Shown here in pieces: positions 46,664 to 58,044 of a DNA stretch of 64,000 nt; the stretch's first letter is position 1, and every line of letters begins with the position of its first letter. Origin of the DNA: Cylicocyclus nassatus (taxonomy: Eukaryota; Nematoda; Chromadorea; Rhabditida; Strongylidae); the NCBI GenBank assembly GCA_958299035.1, contig CATQJL010000112.1, forward strand, positions 20,674,812 through 20,738,811. The letters run 5' to 3'. The translations under genes were made by a program, and so were the position numbers. The notes below the pieces were generated by a model. It was not told where the DNA came from. It did no database searches and worked only from the letters and a program-made list of their open reading frames with translations.

Positions 46664-47220
46664 ACAAGTTAACTAGTTAAAACACATTTAAAATGGAGAC
46701 GGCACAGCGCGAAAAGATGGATCCCAAACAATGTAAGTTGCCTCGCACTTGAGTTTAAGGTTTGTCTTGTTAATGTGTATGTACTTTGTTTAGTGGCATT
46801 AAAAAAAGTCTGTAGCAGACCTGAGATCTGACGAATTCCAAACAACGTCACAAGGCACCCTCGCACCCGGCCAAAACGGACAGCAGCTCAGTCTCAACAA
46901 GCGAAACCTGAGTTCGACATCGATCTTGTTTGAAGAGGAGAGCCCTTAAACCTCTACATAAGTTTATCCTATTCATACGTCACTTATTGTGCTCAAAGTT
47001 CTATTTTCCTTCTTTATTACTGCAAATGACTGTATCATCATGTTCTTGTTATATTGTATATTATCTTCCGATCTGGGACGATATGTAGCTCTACAGGTCT
47101 TAGATAGTTCGATGTGCTTTCCATAGACTTTCTCCATGCTTATAGTGTTACGTTATGTAATGGAATCATTTCAATGCCAAATGTACTCAATTGCCGATTA
47201 ATCACTCAATGTAAAGTACA

Positions 47221-47390
47221 GTCAGTGTCAATTACGTATTCCCTTTCGCATGGGACCCACGCAGGCGCAACGCAAAAGTCCTGCGTGCGGACCTCCAATC
47301 GATGAGGCCAATTTGCCCGAAGCATACGCGCGCGAATGTGGCGCGCAGCTCATTGCGCTTACGGAACAGGGAGCATGTGATTGACACGGG
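47221..47390. mobile_element. Small MITE inserted in the palindrome's right arm
   Basis: Present in the right arm, absent from the left arm at 45767, where AAATACTTTACACTGAG is unbroken. TA flanks the insert. The inner sequence is related in inverted order to 18529-18689 (CATTGCGCTTACGGAACAGG versus CCGTAAGCGCAATCG). Confidence 0.65.
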
Positions 47391-48320
47391 TTGTATTTGC
47401 TAAAGCAGAAAAATAATGGTTCTTAAATTTTGGCTAGAAAATCACATTAAAAATGCCGTACTGGCGGCGTGAGGACAGAAAATTCGCCTTGATGGCGTGA
47501 ACACAAAAACGTTGTGCCAGCGGCATGAAGTCATATATGGCCCAATAGCGGCGTGAAGACTAAAGTTCGTACCAGCTGAGCCTAAAAGCGTACCAGCGGC
47601 GCGAAATTCGCGCATCACGCAAGCGCATTCTGCAGACGAACGGCCATTGTGGGTCCGCTCGTACGCTAATTTCACGCGACTCATGCGGAAAGAAAGTCAG
47701 AGTATGAGGAGTAAATCTCATGCGATAAAGATTAGCTCGTTATCCCTATGTAGAGGGCCCACGATTCCGAAGGATCACGGTTGCTATTGGAAATTGAAAC
47801 AATTTGACCATGTTAAAAGGATAAGATGCTTTAGGGACACCAGAGAGATGGCGTGGCAAACTCTTGGTTTCCGCAACTCCTAATTCAATTGACAAGCCTG
47901 CATGCTCTGAAAATCTCTGGCATTCTCAAAGGTTCTTGCATCAGTTGCCATTTGCCCTAATTTTCTAAGTAACAGCCGAAGTCTTGTTTTTTCGACCACC
48001 TTTTGCGTGCACCCTTAGAAAGCCTAAACAAAACGAGTCCACGCAACCACCTCTTCATGAGACATTAACATTTGTTGTAAATCTGATGACTTCTGTGCCT
48101 CTGTCTAGCGACGTTTATTTTTCTTTTAATCATAGCCTTATCTTTCGAAGTCTCCGTCTTAATCAGAAAAGAAAAGAGCACCGCTTTTCGAAAAGTCCTC
48201 ACCGGATATAGAAGAAGTATCGTCCTCTGCAACCTAGCGTCTAATTCCGATGCAGACTACACGGAAAGCAAAGCTCTCCCGGCCTTGGGAGAAGAGAAAA
48301 TTCGTCTAATAGACCTAATT

Positions 48321-49802
48321 ACTTACTTAAATATTTAGATGGCCCGGCTTCACGTGACGTGCGGGCCCCAGCACAGAAGTTTCCATTTCTCCCTGTCCTT
48401 CGCTTCAGATATCCACGATCTTCTTGGTTGATGTCGGTGGCTGCGTCCACGAGTTCGGTGCAAAAATCGCATCCAGCTGATTTTTCAGCTGGTCCATTCG
48501 TTCCACGAACACGTTTGCCCATCTTGTTGGACGCCTTCCTCGGAGACGTTTTACTTTGCGAGGAATCCGCGCCTGTGTTCTTAGTGTCCATCTGTCGTCT
48601 GTTATTCTTATAATGTGACCGGCTCACCGATGCTTCGCGTTCGCAACGTAATCCGTTAAGTCACAAAAACGGAACATTCTTTTAATATCTACTGCGAAGT
48701 CCCACAAGGTGTTGTTTGTGTCGGGTCATCTTCAGAAGACTACGCTCTAGCGCTCTGTGGGTGGTCCTTAAAGCTTTCGAAGTGGCGACGGTGTCAGCCC
48801 AAGTCTCAGCTGCGTAACAGAGCGCCGGGAGAACGGTTGAGTCGAACAGGTGGGCACGAAGCTCCGGGTCCGTCAGTTGGTCGGTGGCTTCCTTCAGAGG
48901 CCCGAAGGCGGCCCAGGCTGCTCTTCTTCTCCTGTTAAGTTCTTCCCTCAAGTCGTTCTCCATGTTCATCGAACGTCCGAGATACACGTAAGAAGACGTC
49001 TCCGTGATAGGGGTGCCTTCCAATTCCATTTCTGCATCTTCGCAAAGGGCGTTCTTCATGAACTGAGTCTTCTTCCGATTTATTCGCAGTCCGATCTTCT
49101 TCCCTACTTCGTTCAGTTCTTTCAGCATCGTCTCTGCTTCGGTGATACTGCTCGAGAAGAAAACGATGTCATCCGCAAAATGAAGGTTCGACAGGAATCT
49201 CCCTTCAACTCATATGCCTCTCTCGTTTCAGTCCAGTGACTTCATCACCCATGCAAGGCCGCGGTGAACAGCTTCGGCGAGATTGTGTCGCCTTGTCGGA
49301 CCCCCTTCCCGATTGGTATGGTCAGAGGGCGATGGAATAGCTGCATCGTCGTTGTACAGTCCTTGTAGCAGTCGGCTAACGTCCGCACGTAAGCTGGGTC
49401 CACTCCTTGATCGACTAGCGCAGACAGGAGAGCGTTGGTTTCGACGCTGTCAAAGGCTTTTTCGTAGTCGACAAAGGTGCAGCTGAATCCCTTGCGAAAT
49501 CCAGCTTGTTCTTGGGGTTAGGCTCCATCCAGTGTCCCTGATATGCGAGCGAGGATAATCTTTGTGAAAAGCTTGTACAGCACACTCAGCAGGCATACTG
49601 GACGATAGTTCCGAAGATCCTCCCGTTCACCCTTCTTGAAGAGAAAGACGGTTCCTGACGTTCTCCACTGGTCGGGAATTCCTTCTGAAGGTAAGATGTC
49701 AAATGCAACGCTAAAACTTCGTGTAGACGGTGTCCTCCAGCTCGCAGAAGTTCGACGGAAAGATGGTCTGGCCCTGGAGCCGTAGACGTCTTCATGGTGG
49801 AC
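48321..49802 (-). mobile_element. 5'-truncated RTE LINE copy
   Basis: Minus strand, about 1.48 kb. It covers the RT palm onward and ends with TAAGTAAG-type tail repeats near 48321. Target duplication AGACCTAATT at 48311-48320 and 49803-49812. It retains the catalytic FADD box (around 49170-49190) that the longer copy has lost, but has indels in frame (fragments 49518-49817, 48682-49128, 48319-48627). It starts near the ATGAAGACGTC word of the RT domain, so 5' truncation removed the endonuclease. Confidence 0.85.
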
Positions 49803-49812
49803 AGACCTAATT

Positions 49813-50807
49813 GGCACAGAAGAATTAGTTATACAAAACGAAATCTATTATGACCATTTAAGGATCAAAAATTGAGAGAAGTTGCGCCTCATTCTACGTA
49901 TTTACCAATGTTAGATTACAGATTTGACAAATGTTAGAATCTCATTTTTACAACTAAATATGAATGGTCCAGCTTGCAGTATCAAGTGGAGAGTTTCTGA
50001 CTCCATTACGGTAGCGCACCCAAACTGCTGCAAATAAGGCTTTTGAATGCTTTGCATCGCACGAGAAGTTGAGCGCGCCTTAGTCTCAAGTCTATATTCA
50101 TGTCCTTCAACCTCCATAGAGGGTTTCACGGATTGCGCGATTTCTTCAAGGAGTCCGCTGCCCGCCGCGCAGAGGGTCCCAAAACGCCAGCTCTCGCGCG
50201 CTGCCCCGCCCTCTCGCTCGCTACTTATGCCGCAACTTACCTTCAAATAGTCACGTACGCCACATGTGCCTACTCGCGAGCGGTCGGCTTCAACTCACTC
50301 CATCTATCGATCAATCCAGCAGCGCCGTCTTTCCAACTCACGCGAAGAACACCACCACGCAAGGAGGACTAGCCCGTCGCCTCGAGGTAACCTGGTTGGT
50401 GCTTCTCGCTTGCCGCAGGGCAGAGGAGTACCTCCGCGGGGGGGGGTTCTTTCTGTCGGCCCCTAGGCAACATCTTGGCCGGCGTGTGCTCATTGTAATG
50501 AGTTGTTTGTGTGTTGGTTAAGATGCGGATAAATGGTGGGCACCTTTAGAGTCTTAGTGTTAGATGCGAGTGTTAGGCTTAGGGCTTAGGCCTTAGCCCC
50601 ATGAATATCTGTGTGCTATTTCGTTGTTGTGTTTCATAATGTGTTTGATGTCCTAGAGGGTTCCATCAGTCGGAGGACAGGCATGAAGCCGGCTAATGCC
50701 AGTGTGTTAGTGATCCTCAAGTGCCAACAGGGTGTGGAGCAGCTTAAGATAGCTGGCAGTTGAGATTGGGGGGTTAGGTTGGTAGCCTAGGGCCTCTAAG
50801 ATGTACA
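49813..50807. other. No supported gene
   Basis: A minus frame of 111 codons (49911-50246) overlaps open plus frames; none has a recognisable motif. A G-run lies at 50439-50447, and a TAGGCTTAGGGCTTAGGCC direct repeat at 50572-50590. Confidence 0.35.
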
Positions 50808-50809
50808 AT

Positions 50810-51067
50810 ACCACTCACATAACTTGCAAAATTTCCGTGAATGTCGCGAAATTCCGAAAATTCCGCGAACTTTCCGGAATTTCGCGAAACTCCCGAAAGT
50901 TCGCGAAGTTTCGCGCCACACTCCGACGCACTCTAGCGCACTCCGCCGCAGTCCGCCACACTCCGACGCACTCCGGCGCACTGCGCCACACTCCGCCACA
51001 CTCCGACGCACTCTAGCGCACTCCGCCGCAGTCCGGCGACTTTTTTGACGAATTATGAGCGGTATTG
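50810..51067. mobile_element. Recombinant of the two foldback types
   Basis: The left half is the TTCGCGAA foldback and the right half is the CGCACTC minisatellite foldback. They fuse at about 50913 (TTTCGCG|CCACACTCC). It keeps one end of each parent (CAATACCACTC left, GCGGTATTG right) and TA flanks. The join suggests exchange between neighbouring elements through the shared end sequence or the CGCG word. Confidence 0.75.
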
Positions 51068-51158
51068 TATGTAGAGCAGTCTGTTATATCCCCCTTGTTC
51101 TTCCACACTGGTATCGTTGCGCTCTTGTAACAATCATTGGGCATCTTCTTGCATTCTA

Positions 51159-51278
51159 CAATACCACTCACATAACTTGCAAAATTTCCGTGAATGTCGC
51201 GAAATTCCAGGAATTTCGCGGAATTTTCGGAATTTTGCGATATTCAGGGAAATTTTGCACATTCTGTGAGCGGTATTG
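51159..51278. mobile_element. TTCGCGAA foldback with internal deletion
   Basis: Same ends and TA flanks as 22426-22614, but about 67 bp of the centre is missing (TGTCGCGAAATTCC joins directly to AGGAATTTCGCGG). Confidence 0.75.
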
Positions 51279-51593
51279 TACTCGACGTGCTAATAACATT
51301 TCCTACATTGTTTTGCTGCTGGTGGCACATTGTAGGATAGAATATCTGCCAAATTACACGACTTTCGAATTTGAAAGAGAATTGAGAAGGCGATTTTGTA
51401 ACATCATAATCTGACGAACAATTCAAATAAAGATCTGTGCTAAGCTTGGTCCGATAGAGGTGTTCACAAAGTTTTCAACTCACAAAAATTTGCAGACAAT
51501 TTCCGCAACAGCTAGGGGAAAAGTGCAGTCGAAGTTGCGATCTTGATTGGTTCAGCTACTTCTATCTTACTTTAGCTTTACTGTAAGACTCTC
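51279..51593. repeat. Composite repeat body, copy B, left part
   Basis: Matches 22615-22927 closely. It ends with GTAAGACTCTC at the RTE insertion point. Confidence 0.85.
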
Positions 51594-51991
51594 CCCCCAC
51601 AATGGTCGGTCGCCTCATCGTGGCGTGGGGGTGACACTGGGTGTCGAACTGCGATGCACAGCCGAGTGTATACTCTGGTAGGGCCTCCCAAGCTGTGAAG
51701 GAGTTCGACGTTTCCGGTTTCGGCCGGATGCCTAGCTAAGAACTGGCCACGCCAGATCCTCCGCCGTCTGGCTTCTTCTGGTCGCTAGGCGGTCCCTCCC
51801 CGCTCCAAGCCCGGGGTCAGCGATCGCCCCGTGGAAATCAAGAGTAGGCCTAGTAAGCCACCTCTTGTAGGGGAACAAATTCTATTACTCAGACAGCAAG
51901 AAGATTTAGAAAAAACCCTGTACATCGGATCCCGCCTACGGCGCCGGGTGGTAGCAAGAACGATGTCAGGGTACTCAGGGCGCCTTTCGGA

Positions 51992-54001
51992 TTGGACAAA
52001 AACGACACGTCTGCCCGGACGACACGCCATGGAGACTGCCTCATGCTCTGCACCTACAACGCCAGGACAGTCTCCACAAACGCCGACCTCCACGCTCTTC
52101 TCGACGCTGCAGAGCACATCAAGTACCACATCATCGCTCTGCAGGAAACGAAGTCCAGGAAGAAGGACGTGCGACAGATGAATGATGGAACACTCATCAT
52201 TCGTGGTGAGAAGGTTCCATCACGAAACGTGGGAGGCGTCGGCTTTGTCGTCCACCCATCTATCGTCCATCTTGTCGATTCGCACGAGATCCTATCACCT
52301 CGACTAGGCATCCTACGACTACGACCTCCACATCAGAAGACCATCAGCATCATCAACTGCTATTCTCCAACATCAGCAGCTGACGAATCAGAACTAGATG
52401 CTTTCTACGAAGATGTGAAGGAGGTCGTCCGCAACGAGAAGTCCTTTTATAAGTTTGTTGTGGGCGACTTCAACGCGAAAATCGGGATGCCACTGGAAAA
52501 GGAATATAGGATCGGGAAGTTTGGATATGGGCTCCGGAACGAAAACGGCAACCGTCTTGTTGGGCTTCTCTCCGCCGCACGACTTTTCCATGGAAATTCC
52601 ATCTTTATGAAGAAAGAACATCGCCGGTGGACATGGGAATCGCCCAACGGAACGACCCACGCGGAGATCGACCACATTCTCACCAACCGAAGGTGGAGCT
52701 TGCTCGATATCTCAGTAGTTCCATCTTTCTGCAGTGGCTCCGATCACCGCCTCCTTCGAGCGAAGGTACGATTCAGTCGAAGGCTGGAAAAGAAGGTCTG
52801 CCACAGTGCCGCAAGAAGGAAGAATGTCGTTTATGACGGTAACAGGCTGGAGGAGCTCATATCAAGTTGTGACTGGCCCATCGAGGAGGACCCAACGTAC
52901 GACTACGACCGGCTTCTGAAAGGATTGCGAGCCTGCGGAGAGTGCGCCTCAGTGACTTCCGAGAAGAATGTTGAACGCATTTCGAAGACCACCAAGGAAA
53001 TGCTTGAAAGAAGAAGATTTCTGAGGCAGGATCCGAATGCAACCCATCTCGAGCGACTGATGGCCAACGCCAGTTGCAGAACAGCTTTGCAGGAGGATCT
53101 CAGGAAGTACAGGCAAGCCAAGATACTGGAAGCAGCCGAAGGAAGACGAAGTCTCAAGAATTGCCGAAGGGACCTCTGTGAATATCGCGTACCGCTGGCT
53201 GCACTGTTGAACGAAGACGGGACTCCGACTTCTTCCCGATACAAGATGGAATCTATCGCGAAGAACTTCTATACCAACCTCTTCCGCTCATCAACACCCG
53301 TGCCGATGCCCGTTGTTCCCACTGGAGAAGTACCACCACGAATTCTACCTGCTGAAGTGCGCACAGCGATTCAGACCATGAAGACGTCCACGGCTCCAGG
53401 ACCAGACCATCTTTCCGTCGAATTTCTGCGAGCTGGAGGACAACGTCTACACGAGATCCTCGCGTCGCACCTAACAAGTTACCTTCAGAAGGAAAGGATT
53501 CCCGACCAGTGGAGAACATCAAGAACCGTCCTTCTTTTCAAGAAGGGTGAACGGGAAGATCTTCGGAACTACCGTCCAATATGCCTTCTGAGTGTGCTGT
53601 ACAAGCTTTTCACAAAGATTATCCTCGCTCGCATATCTAGGACACTGGATGAAGCCCAACCCCAAGAACAAGCTGGATTTCGCAAAGGATTCAGCTGCAT
53701 GGACCACATCCAGACGGTTTCGAGGGTCATAGAAGTCTGCCGGGAATACCGACTGCCTCTCGTCCTAACCTTTGTCGACTACGAGAAAGCCTTTGACAGC
53801 GTCGAAACCAACGCCATCCTGTCTGCGCTAGTCGATCAAGGAGTGGACCCAGCTTACGTGAGGACGTTAGCCGACTGTTACAAGGACTGTACAACGACGA
53901 TGCAGCTATTCCATCGCCCCCTGACCATCCCAATTGGGAAGGGGGTTCGACAAGGCGACACAATTTCGCCGAAGCGTTCTCTTTTCAAGCAGTATCACTG
54001 A
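51992..54001 (+). CDS. RTE endonuclease-reverse transcriptase, N-terminal frame
   Basis: A 669-codon frame; the first in-frame ATG is near 52042, so the start is uncertain. AP-endonuclease motifs in order: [36 protein letters not shown]...[20 protein letters not shown] motifs: [65 protein letters not shown]. The frame then fails: an internal deletion of about 106 bp (judged against the minus copy at 48321-49802) removes the FADD catalytic box and shifts the frame, adding a short wrong tail. The protein nicks target DNA and primes reverse transcription in active members; this copy cannot. Confidence 0.85.
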   Translation: MDKNDTSARTTRHGDCLMLCTYNARTVSTNADLHALLDAAEHIKYHIIALQETKSRKKDVRQMNDGTLIIRGEKVPSRNVGGVGFVVHPSIVHLVDSHEILSPRLGILRLRPPHQKTISIINCYSPTSAADESELDAFYEDVKEVVRNEKSFYKFVVGDFNAKIGMPLEKEYRIGKFGYGLRNENGNRLVGLLSAARLFHGNSIFMKKEHRRWTWESPNGTTHAEIDHILTNRRWSLLDISVVPSFCSGSDHRLLRAKVRFSRRLEKKVCHSAARRKNVVYDGNRLEELISSCDWPIEEDPTYDYDRLLKGLRACGECASVTSEKNVERISKTTKEMLERRRFLRQDPNATHLERLMANASCRTALQEDLRKYRQAKILEAAEGRRSLKNCRRDLCEYRVPLAALLNEDGTPTSSRYKMESIAKNFYTNLFRSSTPVPMPVVPTGEVPPRILPAEVRTAIQTMKTSTAPGPDHLSVEFLRAGGQRLHEILASHLTSYLQKERIPDQWRTSRTVLLFKKGEREDLRNYRPICLLSVLYKLFTKIILARISRTLDEAQPQEQAGFRKGFSCMDHIQTVSRVIEVCREYRLPLVLTFVDYEKAFDSVETNAILSALVDQGVDPAYVRTLADCYKDCTTTMQLFHRPLTIPIGKGVRQGDTISPKRSLFKQYH

Positions 54002-54794
54002 AGCAGAGACGATGCTGAAGGAACTGAACGAAGTAGGGAAGAAGATCGGATTGCGAATCAATCGGAAGAAGACTCAGTTCATGAAGAACGCCCTTTGCGA
54101 AGATGCAGAAATGGAATTGGAAGGCACCCCTATCACGGAGACGTCTTCTTACGTGTATCTCGGACGTTCGATGAACATGGAGAACGACTTGAGGGAAGAA
54201 CTTAACAGGAGAAGAAGAGCAGCCTGGGCCGCCTTCGGGCCTCTGAAGGAAGCCACCGACCAACTGACGGACCCGGAGCTTCGTGCCCACCTGTTCGACT
54301 CAACCGTTCTCCCGGCGCTCTGTTACGCAGCTGAGACTTGGGCTGACACCGTCGCCACTTCGAAAGCTTTAAGGACCACCCACAGAGCGCTAGAGCGTAG
54401 TCTTCTGAAGATGACCCGACACAAACAACATCTCGTCGGACTTCGCAGTACGGATATGAGGAGAATGTCCCGTCTTCGTGACCCAGCGGATTACGTTGCG
54501 AAAGCGAAGCATCGATGGGCCGGTCACATCATGAGAAGAACAGACGAAAGATGGACACTAAGAACATCGGAGTGGATTCCTCGCGAAGCAAAACGTCCCC
54601 GAGGAAGACCACCAACGAGATGGGCAGACGTGTTCGTGGAACGGATGGACCAGCTGAGAAATCAGCTGAATACGATTTTTGCACCTGGAACTCGTGGACG
54701 CAGCCACCGACGTCAGCCAAGAAGATCGTGGATGTCAGAAGCGAGGGACAGGGAGAAATGGAAACTTCTGAGCTGGGGCCCGCACGTCACGTGA
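53985..54794 (+). pseudogene. RTE reverse transcriptase, C-terminal part after the deletion
   Basis: The frame resumes with [19 protein letters not shown] right after the deletion and runs to a stop at 54794. It includes the thumb region (INRKKTQFM, YVYLGRSMN, LPALCYAAETW) and the C-terminal RPRGRPPTRWADVF. It lies in a different frame from the N-terminal part. The overlap of frames at 53934-54001 is an effect of the deletion. Confidence 0.85.
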
Positions 54795-54823
54795 AGCCGG
54801 ACCATCTAAGTATCTAAGTAAGT

Positions 54824-56437
54824 AAGTAAGACTCTCTAGTGCAAAAGAAATAGGATTTTCGTAAAGATCGGGACCAAGAACCACTATGAGTGAAGTTTGC
54901 GTTCAATCCGAAAACCTCAATATTTTGACCAAATTTTGCGCCGAGGCCAAGAGTGAGGAGCGATCGCGCTATATCAATGTGTATTGCTTCTAAGAAGCTG
55001 GAAAAAAATAATGTATAAGTATGAGACAGGTGTCTAACGTGATTTTTGGGGGAATTACGGAGCAACTTTGGGGGAGCCAATTTTACGGCCTGAGCTTGCA
55101 TGTTGGGGGCTAATAACTCTGCGAATATTACAGGTATGGGGCTGGTATTTGTTTTGCTGGACAGATCTCTGAAAATATGATTTTTAGAGAAAAGGTTGTA
55201 GAATGACAAGTTTCCAAGAAAAGTGCCTAATTGACAGTCGAAGTTGGGAAATCTGTCAATAAGGGCGATTTTGCGCGCTTATATTTCTAAGAGTTGCAGG
55301 GCTGGGGTAATCTCATACGGTTATTAACGTGTAGTTTTGGTAGCTCCATTTTTCTAGGGGTAGCTCATGCCCATAGCTTCAACGTAGGAGGCGCTATATA
55401 AAGGCGATGATGTATGTTTTGAATTTTATCTCCGTGGAGAGTGGGGATGACGGGCTGGGATAGCCGTTCTTCTATTCGTATTCGAGGGGGACACCACATA
55501 TAATTCGGAGAAAATGCAGGGGCTCCGCCTGTGGGAGCCCATCTATAGACCTTCCCGGACTTAATTTTTTTTTATTTAGTTCAGGGTCTCGCAATTTCCC
55601 ACTTTTCTCCCTCCTCATTTTTCCCCCTCTCTTTATTTGTGCAGCGCGTGTGATAGTTACCCGCGGCCATCTGGACCTGGTTAGGGGGCTGAAACCGGCT
55701 GGAAAGAGGTAAATAAGCTTAGAAAAACGCTATTTTTCCTTATTTTTCCTCATTTTTTCTTAATTTTTCTTATTTCTTCAATTTCGATCGTGATGTGGGG
55801 GTATAAAGTGGGCGGAGCTTGTTTGGAGGAGTTTTAGCTGTGTAAAAGCGCTGAAAGTGAGGTTATTTTTCGCTTTTTCAAATCTTTCGCTTAATTTTTC
55901 GCTAATTTTGTAGAGTTGGGAGGAAGAGGGGGTAGAGCTTCATTTGAAGGTGTTTGGGTGAAGTGGGCGGGGCTTTGGTCGGTGGATTAACAGTTTTGCA
56001 GTGGTTGATGGGGATTTGGTGGTGCTCACAATGGGGAAGTCGTGGCTGTTTGAAGCCTTGGGGTCTAAAGGTGAGGGTGTAAATCTCCAAAACTGGCAAA
56101 ATCGAAGTTTTTGAGGTTGCGAAATCTCCAAATTCTCCAAATCTCCGATTTTATCGATTTTCGGAATTTCGCAACCTTCAGAATATCGATTTTAACGATT
56201 TTTGAGGTTTTGGAGTTTGAGAAACATCGGGTTTATCGATTTTTGACAATTTTTGGAAATTTCGCAACCTCCAAAACACCGACTTTATCGATTTTTGACG
56301 ATTTTTGAGGTTTTGATAGTTCTCTAACCTCAAAATATCGATTTTATCGCTGTTGAGCTGTGAACTGTAAGCCCCGCCCACTTTTGATGTTATTATACAC
56401 CTAATATATGTATATTTTCTTCCACTCACTCCATATA
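54824..56437. repeat. Composite repeat body, copy B, right part
   Basis: Continues copy B after the LINE and matches 22917-24160. It has about 390 bp more than copy A between 55870 and 56280, including a zone with three TTTATCGATTTTTGA-type repeats (56150-56350) and a GTGGGCGGGGC word. No coding frame. Confidence 0.85.
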
Positions 56438-56760
56438 CAATACCGATCATAATTCGTCAAAAAAGTCGCCGGAGTGCGGCGCACTCCGCCACACTCCGCC
56501 GCACTCCGGCGCACTGCGCCGGACTCCGCCACACTCCGACGCACTCTAGCGCACTCCGCCGCAGTCCGCCACACTCCGACGCACTCCGGCGCACTGCGCC
56601 ACACTCCGCCACACTCCGACGGACTCTAGCGCACTCCGCCGCAGTCCGCCACACTCCGACGCACTCCGGCGCACTGCGCCACACTCCGCCACACTCCGAC
56701 GCACTCTAGCGCACTCCGCCGCAGGCCGGCGACTTTTTTGACGAATTATGAGCGGTATTG
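56438..56760. mobile_element. Minisatellite foldback, third copy
   Basis: Same ends as 21852-22334, TA flanks, with about 25 CGCACTC monomers in 80-bp order. Sequence after it (56763 onward) differs from that after the other copies. Confidence 0.8.
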
Positions 56761-56762
56761 TA

Positions 56763-57220
56763 TGTAGCAACAGTCTCAGAAGTTGTAAAGAATTCCTTTG
56801 ATGCCTAGAACATTCACTAGGATCAAATTATCAACCCCTTGGGCACGCATACAAGCCATGTCACCAAGACACGAAACTGATGTCTTGGTTAAGTTTCACG
56901 GGGAATCGAGGTGTCGGCGCGTAAGACCTCTCTAGGCGCGTTGTTGCTTTCTATCCAGAAATCCCAAAATAAACAGAAAAGAATGCATCGCCGTAACAAC
57001 TGGCTTGCGCACTCTGGAGTTATGCAAGTTATGATCTAAGCGTAGCCTCCAGAGCCTCCCTGCCTTATTCATTATTAGCGCATACAAGCCAGCGATGGTT
57101 TTTTCTCATTTTAGAGCAAAGGTGAGCTAATGTTCTAAGCCTTAACGGTAGTATTTACAATTTTTAAGACTATTCCCGCATGTGATGAGGTGTTTGAGAG
57201 CTTAATTCTCAGTGTTTTTC
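56763..57220. other. No gene seen
   Basis: No supported frame. It lies between the composite repeat and a hammerhead-like motif. CGCATACAAGCCA occurs at 56846 and 57079 (direct repeat). Confidence 0.4.
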
Positions 57221-57224
57221 ACTA

Positions 57225-57258
57225 GGCTCTGACGAAGGCGATTAGGCTGACGTTAGCC
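57225..57258 (+). ncRNA. Hammerhead-ribozyme-like motif 4 (degenerate)
   Basis: Stem I GGCT (57225-57228) and AGCC (57255-57258) pair. The core CTGACGA fits CTGANGA. Stem II is weak and GAAAC is replaced by TGAC before GTT. It is followed by AAATAAATG, as in the other motifs. Likely inactive. Confidence 0.35.
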
Positions 57259-57496
57259 AAATAAATGCTATGACAATCTTGGTAATGACTAAATCACTGA
57301 ATAAACTCAATCATGCCACGATCGAAGTCGAATACGGAACATCATACATATATTTGATCGTAATATGCATTGCACCGCGACTGTCGTGCAGAGGATGTGC
57401 ATGCGGCTGCGTGAGTACAATAGGAAAGGAAGTTGCCACTGACATAGATATAACGACAAACTAAAATCAGCTCTAAAACACCTTCAAACTTTGAAG

Positions 57497-57502
57497 TTTA
57501 TT
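57497..57502 (-). promoter_or_regulatory. Poly(A) signal AATAAA
   Basis: AATAAA on the minus strand, 8 bp after the stop codon of the 57511-58044 gene. Short 3' UTRs are normal in nematodes. It supports the gene's 3' end. Confidence 0.6.
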
Positions 57503-57510
57503 TAGATAGA

Positions 57511-58044
57511 TCATGTAGACGACACACGACGTAGTTCACAAAAATGAGCAGACATCCGTACGAAAAGATTGCCATATTTACTATGCAGCAGAACCTCGCC
57601 AACCCCACTGCCTCTGCAACAATCTGATACCTCAAGAACGTGCAAAACGTAGTATTTCTTTTTACCCAATTGCATCAACCACACTTTTAACATCTGCTGC
57701 ATTCGCACCATTAAGTAGATCATCCCACTGCAAAAGTTTGTCAGTACTTATTCTGAAGTAAGCGATTTGACGTTCACCTCTGAACCACTCCTGCAAATGA
57801 AGACTTTGCCATTGCATCATAAAAGGCTCTTTCTTTTTTGTTCGTAAAATTCCAAACAGACCAAGATCAGTTCATTGATGGAATGCGAGGTGATGTGAGG
57901 AGAGCGGACACCAAGATTAGATGCTTGTAGTTTGCCTAGTTGCTCATCATAAATATCTGCCTTGAAGGTACTAGAGAAGAACTCCTGAGCAGTGCGGATC
58001 TGAATAGGCAATCTTACGGGGACTTGATCATTGGGTGTTTCAAA
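57511..58044 (-). CDS. Unrecognised gene, last three exons
   Basis: Minus-strand exons: 58044-57862 (after GTGTCAG), 57790-57666 (after CTTCATTTGCAG, donor GG|GTAAAA), 57613-57511 (after TTGTTGCAG, TGA). Introns are 71 and 52 bp; the joins keep one frame (phases 0 and 2) across 136 residues. The first donor (TTG|GTCTGT) is not ideal. The protein starts PVRLPIQIRTAQEFF, has EWFRGERQIAYFRIST and LLQWDDLLN in exon 2, and ends LFVRMSAHFCEL. I do not recognise a domain. The 5' end is missing; a MITE (58350-58761) and unresolved sequence lie upstream. Confidence 0.5.

Larger units (their letters stand above)
44887..48258. mobile_element. Giant 3.4-kb palindrome (foldback element)
   Basis: Arms 44887-46276 and 46664-48258 are near-identical inverted copies: AGTCTGCATCGGAATTAGAC at the left edge pairs with GTCTAATTCCGATGCAGACT at the right, and pairing continues through to AACTAGTTAACTTGTTC at the centre. 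The right arm is longer because of an insertion at 47221-47390; the centre holds a CAAGGGA-family MITE. No coding content. The RTE fragment at 48321 starts only 52 bp beyond the right edge. Confidence 0.85.
51594..54823 (+). mobile_element. RTE-type non-LTR retrotransposon
   Basis: 3.2-kb element inserted in the composite repeat. Target duplication GTAAGACTCTC at 51583-51593 and 54824-54834; the empty site is intact at 22917-22927. It ends in short TAAG repeats, as RTE elements do. It has a 5' leader of about 400 bp, an endonuclease-RT frame and a broken C-terminal part. The clade call rests on the AP endonuclease plus RT layout, short 3' tail repeats, and RPRGRPPTRWADVF near the end, which is common in hookworm-type RTE proteins. 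Confidence 0.9.

Noticed and set aside
49911..50246. 111-codon minus frame
   Set aside because: Overlaps several plus frames in GC-rich sequence; no motif and no splice sites that extend it.
54814..55209. 131-codon minus frame, also present as 134 codons at 22896-23300
   Set aside because: It belongs to the duplicated non-coding repeat body. The frame is conserved only because the DNA is nearly identical, and it shows no domain.
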